From assembly GCA_023453025.1 (NCBI GenBank), contig JAEXUD010000056.1, positions 1 to 45,760 of the forward strand: DNA of 45,760 nt, given 5' to 3'. The notes under the pieces are model-generated. The model was not told the origin of the DNA. It saw only the letters and a program-made list of their open reading frames with translations, and did no database searches. The translations under genes were made by a program, and so were the position numbers. Shown piece by piece: positions 6,263 through 14,981 of this stretch. This stretch comes from Bacillota bacterium (GTDB lineage: Bacteria; Bacillota; Clostridia; Tissierellales; Sedimentibacteraceae). How positions within the stretch are numbered: the stretch's first letter is position 1; each line of letters opens with the position of its first letter.

Positions 6263-8611
6263 ATGTATATTTTAATTTCTATTTTTGCAGCTTATTCAAT
6301 TGGAATAATATCATACGAGTATGGTTTTTTCAGCTATACTTTTACAGCTGTGCTTATTTTGCTGATTTATAATTCCTTAACTACAAAAAAAATAATATAC
6401 AACTTAGTTATAATCACATTTCTTATTTTTTCATTTATTAATTGTAATTATAATTCAATTTTCGTTTTAAAACAATATATTAATGAGAATGCAGGTATTG
6501 TTGCGGAAATAAAAAAAAGAAACAAATCAAGCTCTGAGTCTGAGTATGTAAGCTATGAAGCCTATGTTACAGGGATAAATAATTATATGCTTAAAGAAAA
6601 AGAAAACACAATTATATATATTGACAAAAAACTTGCAGTTGAAGAAAACAGCATTGTACAGTTTAATGGCAGGATTGGTGACAGCAATTTCAGCAAAAAT
6701 AAAATGCTGTTTAATTATAATAACTATTTGAGGTCCAGAAAAATCGGAGCTGTTATTTTTGCTGGTGATTATGTAAACATTATTGATGAGGAATATTCTT
6801 ATTTTAATAAGATATCTATAAAATTCAGAAACTATGCTGAGGAAACCTTTTACAATTCATTAAGCAAAAAAAATGCAGATATTATTTTGTCTGTTATACT
6901 AGGTGATGTGGACTATCTTGACGAAGGCTTGTATGACAATATAAAGCTAATGGGATTAGCTCATATTTTTGCCGTATCCGGAACACATATAGTTCTCATG
7001 TACGGAGTATTGCTTTATGTGCTGAAATACCTACTTTTAAGTCGCAGAGCAAGTTTTTCGGTATCCTGGGTATTGATCTGGTTTTATGGGTTCTTAATAG
7101 GCTTTCCGCTGACTGTAATGAGGTCCCTGGTGATGTTTACACTGTTGTTTGGCTCAGAGGTGTTTTACAGGAAGTACAGTTCATTAAACTCAATAGGACT
7201 GGCTGCTCTTGTTTTAACTGTACATAATCCCTGCTGGATTTTTGATGCAGGCTTTTTATTGTCGTTTTCTGCGGCTTTAAGCTTGATTATTTATAACAGG
7301 TATATAGTTAAGAATGTATTGACTCGAAGCGTAATACTAAGGACTTTATATCTGTATTTGTTTTTACAGCTTTTTACACTGCCGGTGGTGGCGTATTACT
7401 TTAACTATGTGCCTTTAACGGGGATTTTATATAACCTTCTGCTGTTGCCCATATTTACTGTTATCCTTATATATGGATTTACGCTTTTGATATTGAATGT
7501 TTTTTTATCAGGTTTTCTGATAATTCCATTTGAAATTTTTGATTATATTTTATACAGCTTAAGGTATATTGTTAATTTTACAGAAGGATTTTCATTTAAT
7601 GGTATAATTGTGCCCTCTATGTCTATGAGCTCAGCTGTATTTTTTTATATCATGCTTTATTTTTCAGTATATTTGTTAAACAATAAAAATATGAATGCAG
7701 GAAAGCTCGGATTTGCTGCCTTAATCAGCATTTACTGCCTGAATTATATAATAATGCCTGTTTCCGATAACAATCTGTATTTTAATGTTGCCGATGCAGG
7801 GCAGGGCTTGTTCACAACAATAAAATTTAAAAATACAAATTTAATAATCGATTGCGGCAGCACAAGTACCAAAGAATTTGGGAAATATACTACTGTACCC
7901 TATATTATAAAGCGCGGTATAGCAAATATTGACGGTGTGTTTATTAGCCACTGGGATTCGGATCATTATTCGGGATTGAAGGATTTAATAAGCAGTGTAA
8001 AAGTAAAAAAAATATTTGCCCCTGAAATAAACGAAGAAATTAATGAAAATATCACAATAATAAAAAAGGGAAGCAGTACAAAATTGGAGGATTATTTTGA
8101 AATAGTGATTTTATGGCCTGATGAAAATTATCATGGGAATAGCGTCAACAATACATCACTGGTTATTTTAATGATTTATAATAACCAAAGAATACTTCTG
8201 ACAGGAGATATAGAGGAAGAGGTGGAAAGGATGCTGTTAAATGATTTGAGTCATGCTGATATAATTATTGTTCCGCATCATGGAAGCAAGACTTCATCAA
8301 CCGATGCATTTGTAGAAAAAATAAGTCCGGATATTGCGGTATTAAGCTATGGAAGAAACAATTACGGTATACCGTCAGAGGAAGTTATTAAAAAATATGA
8401 AAAAGAAAATAGTATTGTTCTGTCCACATTTAACCATGGAGAAATAAATTTTATTTTAAAAGGTGATAAAATGTATTATAATACTTATACAAGAGAAAAA
8501 TCAGATAATTATCACGAATTATATTTTATTGGATTAATTCCGAATTTTATAAATTTTTGTCTGCTGTATGCATGGCTAATCAATAATAAAGGGGAAGGGC
8601 ATGAGCTATAA
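6263..8611 (+). CDS. comEC: ComEC/Rec2 DNA uptake channel protein
   Basis: A 782-residue membrane protein, about the length of B. subtilis ComEC. It has N-terminal hydrophobic segments, an OB-like soluble region (about 60-190), the Competence domain of many membrane helices (about 200-500), and a C-terminal metallo-beta-lactamase domain from about 510. That domain shows FISHWDSDHYSG (about 560) and PHHGSKTSS (about 670). ComEC forms the inner-membrane channel for single-stranded DNA in transformation, and the MBL domain is thought to degrade the other strand. Its last codons overlap holA by 11 bp, the usual comEC-holA order in Firmicutes. No comEA is seen in the window, so competence cannot be inferred from this alone. 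Confidence 0.93.
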   Translation: MYILISIFAAYSIGIISYEYGFFSYTFTAVLILLIYNSLTTKKIIYNLVIITFLIFSFINCNYNSIFVLKQYINENAGIVAEIKKRNKSSSESEYVSYEAYVTGINNYMLKEKENTIIYIDKKLAVEENSIVQFNGRIGDSNFSKNKMLFNYNNYLRSRKIGAVIFAGDYVNIIDEEYSYFNKISIKFRNYAEETFYNSLSKKNADIILSVILGDVDYLDEGLYDNIKLMGLAHIFAVSGTHIVLMYGVLLYVLKYLLLSRRASFSVSWVLIWFYGFLIGFPLTVMRSLVMFTLLFGSEVFYRKYSSLNSIGLAALVLTVHNPCWIFDAGFLLSFSAALSLIIYNRYIVKNVLTRSVILRTLYLYLFLQLFTLPVVAYYFNYVPLTGILYNLLLLPIFTVILIYGFTLLILNVFLSGFLIIPFEIFDYILYSLRYIVNFTEGFSFNGIIVPSMSMSSAVFFYIMLYFSVYLLNNKNMNAGKLGFAALISIYCLNYIIMPVSDNNLYFNVADAGQGLFTTIKFKNTNLIIDCGSTSTKEFGKYTTVPYIIKRGIANIDGVFISHWDSDHYSGLKDLISSVKVKKIFAPEINEEINENITIIKKGSSTKLEDYFEIVILWPDENYHGNSVNNTSLVILMIYNNQRILLTGDIEEEVERMLLNDLSHADIIIVPHHGSKTSSTDAFVEKISPDIAVLSYGRNNYGIPSEEVIKKYEKENSIVLSTFNHGEINFILKGDKMYYNTYTREKSDNYHELYFIGLIPNFINFCLLYAWLINNKGEGHEL

Positions 8612-9632
8612 AATAATTAAAGATTTGATTGATAAAATGAAGCTTTCAAGCTGTATTGCAATATATGGGACAGAGGAATATTACATAGATAATACGGTGA
8701 GTCTTATCAGGGAAAAATATGTTGATAAAGACTATGAAAGCATGAATTACATGGAATTTGACAAAATAGAAAACAGCTTTAATGACTTTTATGAATTCGT
8801 AACTACATTTCCTTTTATGTCGGAAAAAAAGGTTTGTGTTGTTAAGGAAGCCGGTTTTTTGACCTCAGCAGGAAGCTTGAATAAAAGAGAAGAGGACAAG
8901 ATAGTTGAAATAATAGATACAATTGACAGCTGTATAATAATTTTTCTTATAAAAGGAGGAAAAACAGATTCAAGAAAGAAATTAGTTAAAAAATTAAAGG
9001 ATAATAAAGCTGTGTTTGAGCTCAATAAATTAAATGAAGGTGAGCTTGCCAAGTATATAGTAAATAAATTCAAGAACAATGATATAACTATAAGCATGCA
9101 GGATGCGTTATATATCGCAAACAATTCCGGATACCTGGAATACGAAAGTACAGTAAGCTTATACCATGTGAATAATGAAATTGAAAAAATATCCGCCTAT
9201 AAAATTAATTCAAAAAATGTCAGCTTTGAAGATATAGACCTTTTGTTAATTAAATCCGTTGAAAGCAATATATTTAAGCTTGTGGACTTTATATGTGAAG
9301 GCAAAAAGGAAAAGGCATTTGAAATATTGGATGAAATGCTTTTAAACAACACTCCGGAACAGTTCATAATTCACATGATTACAAGACAGTACAGAATGCT
9401 GTTTCAATATGTTGTTTTACAAGGGAAGGGATATAGTTATAATGAGATATTAGATAAAATGAAGCTTAAAAATTTTGTTGCTTCTAAGCTTTCCAAACAA
9501 TCAAAAGCTTTAAGCAAAGAGAAAATTCAATATTATATGGAAAAGATTCTTGAGACCGACAGAAAAATCAAGACAGGTGAAATCGACAACAGGATTGGTC
9601 TGGAGCTTATAACAAATGGGATTATAAGATAA
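8601..9632 (+). CDS. holA: DNA polymerase III delta subunit
   Basis: A 343-residue clamp-loader subunit that opens the beta sliding clamp. The N-terminal half (about 15-140) matches the AAA-like delta fold, with YGTEEYYIDNTV near the start and a run equivalent to the clamp-binding element around the phrase TTFPFMSEKKVCVV. The C-terminal part has the expected helical collar with NTPEQFIIHMITRQYRML. The ATG lies inside the comEC 3' end behind GGGGAAGG, which indicates translational coupling. A compact terminator follows directly. Confidence 0.9.
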   Translation: MSYKIIKDLIDKMKLSSCIAIYGTEEYYIDNTVSLIREKYVDKDYESMNYMEFDKIENSFNDFYEFVTTFPFMSEKKVCVVKEAGFLTSAGSLNKREEDKIVEIIDTIDSCIIIFLIKGGKTDSRKKLVKKLKDNKAVFELNKLNEGELAKYIVNKFKNNDITISMQDALYIANNSGYLEYESTVSLYHVNNEIEKISAYKINSKNVSFEDIDLLLIKSVESNIFKLVDFICEGKKEKAFEILDEMLLNNTPEQFIIHMITRQYRMLFQYVVLQGKGYSYNEILDKMKLKNFVASKLSKQSKALSKEKIQYYMEKILETDRKIKTGEIDNRIGLELITNGIIR

Positions 9633-9656
9633 AAAACCGGCTAGACCGGTTTTTTT
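9631..9656 (+). terminator. Terminator after holA
   Basis: AAAAAACCGG / CCGGTTTTTT with a 5-nt loop, overlapping the holA stop codon. This is a canonical Rho-independent terminator. Confidence 0.85.
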
Positions 9657-9672
9657 ATAGCTGCGATTCCAG

Positions 9673-9724
9673 AGATTCATCAACTAACACCACATTCATG
9701 ACTATGAGGTTAGTTGATGAATCT
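9673..9724. repeat. 16-bp perfect inverted repeat between holA and rpsT
   Basis: Arms at 9673-9688 and 9709-9724 (AGATTCATCAACTAAC and its exact complement) with a 20-nt loop. It lies downstream of rpsT on the minus strand and after the holA terminator, but has no T run on either side. It may stabilise the rpsT mRNA 3' end or be a mobile-repeat footprint. Confidence 0.7.
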
Positions 9725-9744
9725 TTCGGATTTTAGTATTAAAT

Positions 9745-10008
9745 TTATGCAACTTTATTTAATCTTTGAGCCAGTCTGCTGACTTTTCTTGAAGCTGCTT
9801 TTTTGTGAATAGTGTTCTTTGCAGCTGCTTGATATAATTTCTTTTCACATACTTTTAATAATTCTTTAGCTTTTTCATAGTTTCCTTCTGTTAAAGCCGC
9901 TTCAAATTTCTTTATATATGTTTTGATTTCAGACTTTCTGCTCTTGTTAACCTCAGTTTTCTTATTTATAACTAAAATTCTTTTCTTTGCAGATTTAATA
10001 TTTGCCAA
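9745..10008 (-). CDS. rpsT: 30S ribosomal protein S20
   Basis: An 87-residue basic helical protein that binds 16S rRNA. The start motif ANIKSAKKRI and the C-terminal KNTIHKKAASRKVSRLAQRLNK are diagnostic of S20. I place the start at the TTG at 10008, because AAGGAGGTGAAGATT directly precedes it and MANIKSAKKRI is the family N-terminus. A longer ATG reading would put the Shine-Dalgarno inside the gene. It is encoded opposite to holA and gpr, as in many Clostridia. Confidence 0.96.
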   Translation of the reverse strand: MANIKSAKKRILVINKKTEVNKSRKSEIKTYIKKFEAALTEGNYEKAKELLKVCEKKLYQAAAKNTIHKKAASRKVSRLAQRLNKVA

Positions 10009-10051
10009 AATCTTCACCTCCTTCAAATGGTCTTATTTCAAATGCTCTAAT

Positions 10052-10080
10052 ATTTTAGCACATTATTTGTACATTGACAA
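10052..10080 (-). promoter_or_regulatory. Promoter of rpsT
   Basis: On the minus strand: TTGTCA (10080-10075), a 17-nt spacer and TAAAAT (10057-10052). It leaves a leader of about 35 nt before the S20 start. Confidence 0.6.
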
Positions 10081-10216
10081 TATTTTTGACAGCAAATCAA
10101 TTATACAGGCAATTCTATTAAAAATCAAGTAAAAAGAATAAAAAAAAGAAAAAATTCAATAATAAATCTAATATGTATTTAATTTCTATGTCATTGCTAT
10201 GAATAACCCATGCACT

Positions 10217-10277
10217 GTCATTCTGATAGCATGGCCCTCGTCATTCTGAACTGAAAGTGAAGAATTTCCGGAATGAC
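10217..10277. repeat. GTCATTCTGA dispersed repeat, one and a half copies
   Basis: A half copy GTCATTCTGA at 10217-10226 is followed by a full imperfect palindrome at 10240-10277 that begins GTCATTCTGAACTG and ends CCGGAATGAC. Similar GTCATTCTGA...GAAGAATcTC elements occur in many bacterial genomes. Another copy is at 15763. It occupies the upstream region of gpr. Confidence 0.6.
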
Positions 10278-10330
10278 ATAAAAAGCTTTTGGTTATAAAC
10301 ATAATTATTATGAATAAAAAGGAGACTATT

Positions 10331-11269
10331 ATGTATTACAGAACAGATTTAGCTTATGAAGCTAATGAGTCACTTGCACAAAAGGTCGAAGGAATAAAAT
10401 TAAAGACCAAGGACTACAAGCACGGCGAGGTAGTGGAGCTTGAAATAATGGATGAGGCAGCTGAAAAATCAGTAGGTAAGAAAAAAGGGAAATATATAAC
10501 CTACGAAACTAAAAGCTTGAAAAGTTTAAATAAGGAGTCAAGGCTAGAGGTTATTAATATACTTGCCCAGGCCATCAAAGATATATCTCTTTTAAAAAGA
10601 GAAAGAGTGTTGGTCGTCGGACTCGGAAACAGATGTATAACAGCAGATGCTCTTGGACCGAAGACACTGGACAAAATCAAGGTTACAAGGCAATTTTTCA
10701 AGGCGTACAACAAGGATTTTGATGAGGATTATAACGAGCTGTCAATTCTTGAACCTGGAGTTTTGGGCACAACAGGAATTGAAACCATAAATACTATTAT
10801 CGGAGTTGTTGAAAAAATCAAGCCGACACTTTTAATAATAATAGATGCATTGGCATCACGTAAAATGAGAAGATTATGCTCTGTTGTCCAGATAACAGAC
10901 GCAGGAATTGAACCCGGTTCCGGAATTGGTAATATGCAGGGTTCATTAAATGAGGAAACATTGGGAGTAAAGGTTGTGGCAATAGGCATACCTACTGTTG
11001 TTGATACCGCAACCATTGTCAATGATACAATTGAAATGATGGAGGAAAGCCTGAAGGACAAGACAGATGACGTGGGTCAAATTATGGGAATTTTAAGCGA
11101 TTTGGAATACAATGAAAAGCATATGTTCATTAAGGAAATTTTAAGTCCCATGTATGGAGAATCCATTGTCACCCCAAGCGGTGTTGACGAGCTTATAGAA
11201 ATTTTATCTGAGATGCTTGCTGAAAGTATTAATAAAGCAGTCCATCCGGGATATGAATTAATTTCGTAA
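10331..11269 (+). CDS. gpr: GPR endopeptidase (germination protease)
   Basis: A 312-residue member of peptidase family A25, which degrades small acid-soluble spore proteins when spores germinate. Conserved stretches are YRTDLAYEA at the N-terminus (the region cleaved to activate the zymogen), VLVVGLGNRCITADALGP (about 95-112) and the EPGVLGTTGIET region. I choose the ATG at 10331 because AAGGAG precedes it by 7 nt and MYYRTDLAYEA fits the family. A start 42 nt upstream has no ribosome site. Expression is known from other species to depend on the forespore sigmas F and G, but I could not identify that promoter with confidence. spoIIP follows. Confidence 0.94.
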   Translation: MYYRTDLAYEANESLAQKVEGIKLKTKDYKHGEVVELEIMDEAAEKSVGKKKGKYITYETKSLKSLNKESRLEVINILAQAIKDISLLKRERVLVVGLGNRCITADALGPKTLDKIKVTRQFFKAYNKDFDEDYNELSILEPGVLGTTGIETINTIIGVVEKIKPTLLIIIDALASRKMRRLCSVVQITDAGIEPGSGIGNMQGSLNEETLGVKVVAIGIPTVVDTATIVNDTIEMMEESLKDKTDDVGQIMGILSDLEYNEKHMFIKEILSPMYGESIVTPSGVDELIEILSEMLAESINKAVHPGYELIS

Positions 11270-11318
11270 TTAAATTGTAAAAAATAACAGTATTATTCAG
11301 GAAACAATACACATATAC

Positions 11319-11357
11319 ATTAATATATTACAAATTTGATTAATATATTACATTTGA
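11319..11357. repeat. Tandem 20-bp direct repeat upstream of spoIIP
   Basis: ATTAATATATTACAAATTTG at 11319-11338 and a near copy at 11339-11357. It lies directly before the spoIIP ribosome site and could be a tandem regulator site or simple AT-rich duplication. Confidence 0.5.
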
Positions 11358-11378
11358 AAAAATATGTGGAGTTGGATC

Positions 11379-12509
11379 ATGAAGAGACGAAGAAGAAATA
11401 AAAGCGGAACAAGATTTTATATGATGATGTCAATTTTATGCTTGACAATACTTTTTGTAGGGTACAGCTATGTCTATAATTTGTCTGAGAAAAGAAAATC
11501 AGGGCAGGATGTAACAACCATCTCTATCAACTATAATAAAGATGATACCGATGAGGAAAATGTAAATCCAATAGACAAAATAATGTCCTACTTCAACATT
11601 TTTTTAGAAAAAACATTCAAGGAAGACAAAGATTCCGGCAGGCTCATAGAAAGCAATGAACAGGAAGCAAAGGATGTTTTTAAAACGATTGACAGTAAAG
11701 AAGATACTAAAGATGAAGAAAAAGACGACTTGAAAATATATGAAGAAAACAATGAACCTCCGATAATAAATCAAACAGTATATTTAGCTGATAACAGACA
11801 GGAGGATTTTTTCAGAGTAATAGAATCACCTACATACAGAAGCAGCGCTCCTCGTGACATGAACATAGACGCTGCTTCTGTTAATGAAAAGTTAAACATA
11901 GTTTTTTTCCATACTCATGGAACAGAAGCATATCTGCCGCATAAAGAAGGGAACTTCAGAACCCAGGATGAAAGGTACAACGTTATGGGCATCGGAACAA
12001 AAATTGCGGCTAATCTGCAAGGCTATGGTTTTGATGCCCAACATCTGAAGGATTACAATGATTATCCGGATTATAACGCTTCCTATGCGAATTCAAGTAA
12101 GGCGGTATCAAAAGTATTGTCAGACAGCAAAAAAAATCTGGTTATAGATATTCATCGAGATGGAGCGGATGAAGATTCTGCATATGAAAGAATATTATCC
12201 AGTGTAAAGACAGTTGAGATTAACGACAAGACCGCAGCAACCTGTACTATCGTTATAGGCAATAAAAACGGGAACTATGAAGAATTAAAGAAAAATGTAC
12301 AGAAACTGTATGAAATATCACAGGAAATGTACCCAGGACTGTTCAGAGATATTATAATAAGACAGGGAGCATATTTTAATCAGTATCTTTCGGATTATGC
12401 GCTTTTGATTGAAATAGGAAGCACGCTGAATACTATAGATGAGGCAAATTATTCAGCTGAGCTTCTGTCGGAAATATTAGCTGAGTATATTGGAGAAATT
12501 AGTAAATAA
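11379..12509 (+). CDS. spoIIP: Stage II sporulation protein P
   Basis: A 376-residue membrane-anchored peptidoglycan hydrolase that acts with SpoIID and SpoIIM in septal thinning and forespore engulfment. The N-terminus is basic (RRRRNKSG) with one membrane helix (about 14-36), then an acidic low-complexity linker (about 40-140). The SpoIIP amidase/endopeptidase domain follows, with FFHTHGTEAYLP near 176 and VIDIHRDG near 255, the zinc-ligand regions. I prefer the ATG at 11379, 8 nt after GTGGAG, over an ATG 15 nt upstream. gpr-spoIIP-lepA is a conserved clostridial order, and transcription by sigma E in the mother cell is expected. Confidence 0.92.
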   Translation: MKRRRRNKSGTRFYMMMSILCLTILFVGYSYVYNLSEKRKSGQDVTTISINYNKDDTDEENVNPIDKIMSYFNIFLEKTFKEDKDSGRLIESNEQEAKDVFKTIDSKEDTKDEEKDDLKIYEENNEPPIINQTVYLADNRQEDFFRVIESPTYRSSAPRDMNIDAASVNEKLNIVFFHTHGTEAYLPHKEGNFRTQDERYNVMGIGTKIAANLQGYGFDAQHLKDYNDYPDYNASYANSSKAVSKVLSDSKKNLVIDIHRDGADEDSAYERILSSVKTVEINDKTAATCTIVIGNKNGNYEELKKNVQKLYEISQEMYPGLFRDIIIRQGAYFNQYLSDYALLIEIGSTLNTIDEANYSAELLSEILAEYIGEISK

Positions 12510-12513
12510 TACT

Positions 12514-12541
12514 TTTACAATACATTAAATTTTGATATAAT
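12514..12541 (+). promoter_or_regulatory. Promoter of lepA
   Basis: TTTACA, a 16-nt spacer and TATAAT, beginning just after spoIIP and 36 nt before the lepA start. A plausible vegetative promoter that separates lepA from the sporulation gene. Confidence 0.5.
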
Positions 12542-12577
12542 ACCCTATATCCAAATGAATAGGGAGGTAACATATTT

Positions 12578-14383
12578 TTGGACAGAAAAAAATACATAAG
12601 AAACTTTTCGATAATCGCACATATAGATCATGGCAAATCAACATTGGCTGATAGATTAATAGAAAATACAGGGCTTCTTTCCCATAGAGAAATGCAGGAA
12701 CAGGTTTTGGACAATATGGATTTGGAGAGAGAAAGAGGAATTACAATCAAGCTTCAAACCATAAGTCTTTTGTACAAGGCGCAGGATGGTCATGACTATA
12801 CCTTGAATTTAATTGATACTCCAGGTCATGTGGATTTTAATTATGAAGTTTCAAGAAGCTTGGCCGCATGCGAAGGAGCAGTGCTGGTGGTTGATGCCTC
12901 ACAGGGTATTGAAGCTCAGACCTTGGCAAATGTATATCTTGCTCTTGACCAGGATTTGGAAATTGTACCTGTAATAAACAAAATCGACCTGCCCAGTGCC
13001 AGACCTGATGAAATTAAAAAAGAAATAGAGGATGTAATTGGTCTTGACTGTGAAAATGCACCTCTTATATCAGCAAAGGATAACATAAATATAGATCAGG
13101 TCTTAGAAGCAATAGTAAAGCAGATTCCGCCTCCAATAGGAGACGAGGAGTCACCCTTAAAGGCACTTGTATTCGATTCATACTATGACAGCTACAGAGG
13201 TGTGGTGGCATATATCAGGATTAAAGAAGGCCAGGTAAAAAAGGGCGACAGAATAAGGATGATGTCAACAGGCAGGACATTCGATGTTACAGAGGTAGGA
13301 GTAGTATCTCCTGTACAAAGACCCGTAACCGCATTGTATTCAGGCGATGTGGGTTATTTGTGCGCAAGCATGAAGGAAGTAAAAAGCTGTCGCGTGGGAG
13401 ATACGATAACAAGTGACACAAAGCCTGCAAAGGAACCGCTGCCCGGCTATAAAAAGGTTACATCAATGGTTTTCTGCGGCATTTATCCGGCTGAGGGCGA
13501 GGAATACAACGCTGTCAGAGATGCTTTGGAAAAACTGCAGGTTAATGACGCTTCCTTGACATTCGAGCCTGAAACATCCATTGCACTCGGCTTTGGTTTC
13601 AGATGCGGATTTTTAGGACTGTTACACATGGAAATAATTCAGGAAAGACTTGAAAGAGAATTTGACCTGAATATAATTGCAACAACACCAAGTGTTATTT
13701 ACAAGGTTTATAAAACCGACGGAGAAATGATGATAATGCAAAACCCTACAAACATGCCTCCGGTGCAGGAAATTGATTATATGGAGGAGCCTATAGTCAA
13801 TGCTTCCATAATGACACCTACAGAATATGTGGGAGCTATAATGGAGCTTTGTCAGAACCGAAGAGGGGTTTTTGAAAATATGGAATATATGGAAGCAACC
13901 AGGGTAATACTTCATTACAAGCTTCCGTTAAACGAGGTTATTTATGATTTTTTTGATGCGTTAAAATCAAAAACAAGAGGATATGCATCACTTGATTATG
14001 AGCTTCACGGTTATGTGCGCTCAGAATTGGTTAAAATGGATATACTTATAAATGCCGAGCTGGTTGATGCATTTTCAATTATAGTTCATGAGCAGAAGGC
14101 GTATGAAAGAGGACGTTCAATTGTAGAAAGATTAAAGGATGTAATACCCAGACATTTATTTGCTGTACCTTTGCAGGCCGCAATAGGGGGCAAAATAATT
14201 GCCAGAGAAACAGTAAAGGCTCTCAGAAAAGATGTCCTGGCAAAATGCTACGGCGGAGATATAACAAGGAAGAAAAAGCTTCTTGAAAAGCAAAAAGAAG
14301 GCAAGAAGCGTATGAGACAAATAGGCAGCGTGGAAGTTCCCCAGGAAGCATTCCTGGCTGTTTTGAAATTTGATGAAGATTAA
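12578..14383 (+). CDS. lepA: Elongation factor 4 (LepA)
   Basis: A 601-residue translational GTPase that back-translocates or remodels stalled ribosomes. The G motifs are AHIDHGKST (about 14-22), DTPGHVDF (about 77-84) and NKIDLPSA (about 134-141). The EF-G-like domains II, III and V follow, and the LepA-specific C-terminus includes AIGGKIIARETVKALRKDV. The start is TTG, set by AGGGAGG at 12561-12567. lemA follows after 12 nt. In many Firmicutes lepA is followed by hemW-hrcA-grpE-dnaK, which is not the case here. Confidence 0.97.
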   Translation: MDRKKYIRNFSIIAHIDHGKSTLADRLIENTGLLSHREMQEQVLDNMDLERERGITIKLQTISLLYKAQDGHDYTLNLIDTPGHVDFNYEVSRSLAACEGAVLVVDASQGIEAQTLANVYLALDQDLEIVPVINKIDLPSARPDEIKKEIEDVIGLDCENAPLISAKDNINIDQVLEAIVKQIPPPIGDEESPLKALVFDSYYDSYRGVVAYIRIKEGQVKKGDRIRMMSTGRTFDVTEVGVVSPVQRPVTALYSGDVGYLCASMKEVKSCRVGDTITSDTKPAKEPLPGYKKVTSMVFCGIYPAEGEEYNAVRDALEKLQVNDASLTFEPETSIALGFGFRCGFLGLLHMEIIQERLEREFDLNIIATTPSVIYKVYKTDGEMMIMQNPTNMPPVQEIDYMEEPIVNASIMTPTEYVGAIMELCQNRRGVFENMEYMEATRVILHYKLPLNEVIYDFFDALKSKTRGYASLDYELHGYVRSELVKMDILINAELVDAFSIIVHEQKAYERGRSIVERLKDVIPRHLFAVPLQAAIGGKIIARETVKALRKDVLAKCYGGDITRKKKLLEKQKEGKKRMRQIGSVEVPQEAFLAVLKFDED

Positions 14384-14395
14384 GAGGTGAAAATT

Positions 14396-14962
14396 ATGAA
14401 ACAAGGTACAATAATATTAATAGTGATATTAGCAATAATCGGCATATTTGTATTCAGCATATTTGGAAGCTATAACTCATTGGTTTCATTGGATGAGGAA
14501 GTAAATATTCAGTGGGCAAATGTGGAAAGCAAGCTACAAAGAAGATATGACTTGATTCCTAACCTGGTTGAATCAGTAAAGGGAGCAATGGCTCAGGAAC
14601 AGGAAGTTTTTACGGCAATTGCCGATGCAAGAGCAAAATTGGCAGGAGCAGGAAGTGTTTCAGAAAGAGTTGATGCCTCCAATGAATTGGAAGGTGCATT
14701 GTCAAGACTTTTGGTAGTAGTTGAAAATTATCCGGAGCTTAAATCAAACCAAAACGTTACGGCATTGATGGATGAGCTTGCAGGAACCGAAAACAGGATT
14801 TCTACCGAAAGAGACAGATACAATACAGTAGTAGGAAATTACAATGCTGTAATAAGAAAATTCCCGAAAAATATATTAGCCGGAATGTTTGGATTTAAAG
14901 AAAGACCATATTTTAAGGCAACAGAAGGTGCTGATGTAGCACCGCAGGTAAACTTTGATTAG
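14396..14962 (+). CDS. LemA family protein
   Basis: A 188-residue protein with an N-terminal membrane helix (about 5-25) and a helical LemA domain containing QWANVESKLQRRYDLIPNLVE and a C-terminal FKERPYFKA motif. LemA proteins are membrane-anchored and of uncertain function. The ATG at 14396 is set by AGAGGTG 7 nt upstream. It lies between lepA and a TPM-domain gene with short gaps. The LemA-TPM pair is a recurring neighbourhood and may work at the cell envelope. Confidence 0.9.
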   Translation: MKQGTIILIVILAIIGIFVFSIFGSYNSLVSLDEEVNIQWANVESKLQRRYDLIPNLVESVKGAMAQEQEVFTAIADARAKLAGAGSVSERVDASNELEGALSRLLVVVENYPELKSNQNVTALMDELAGTENRISTERDRYNTVVGNYNAVIRKFPKNILAGMFGFKERPYFKATEGADVAPQVNFD

Positions 14963-14981
14963 TATGTGGAGTGTGATTCGT

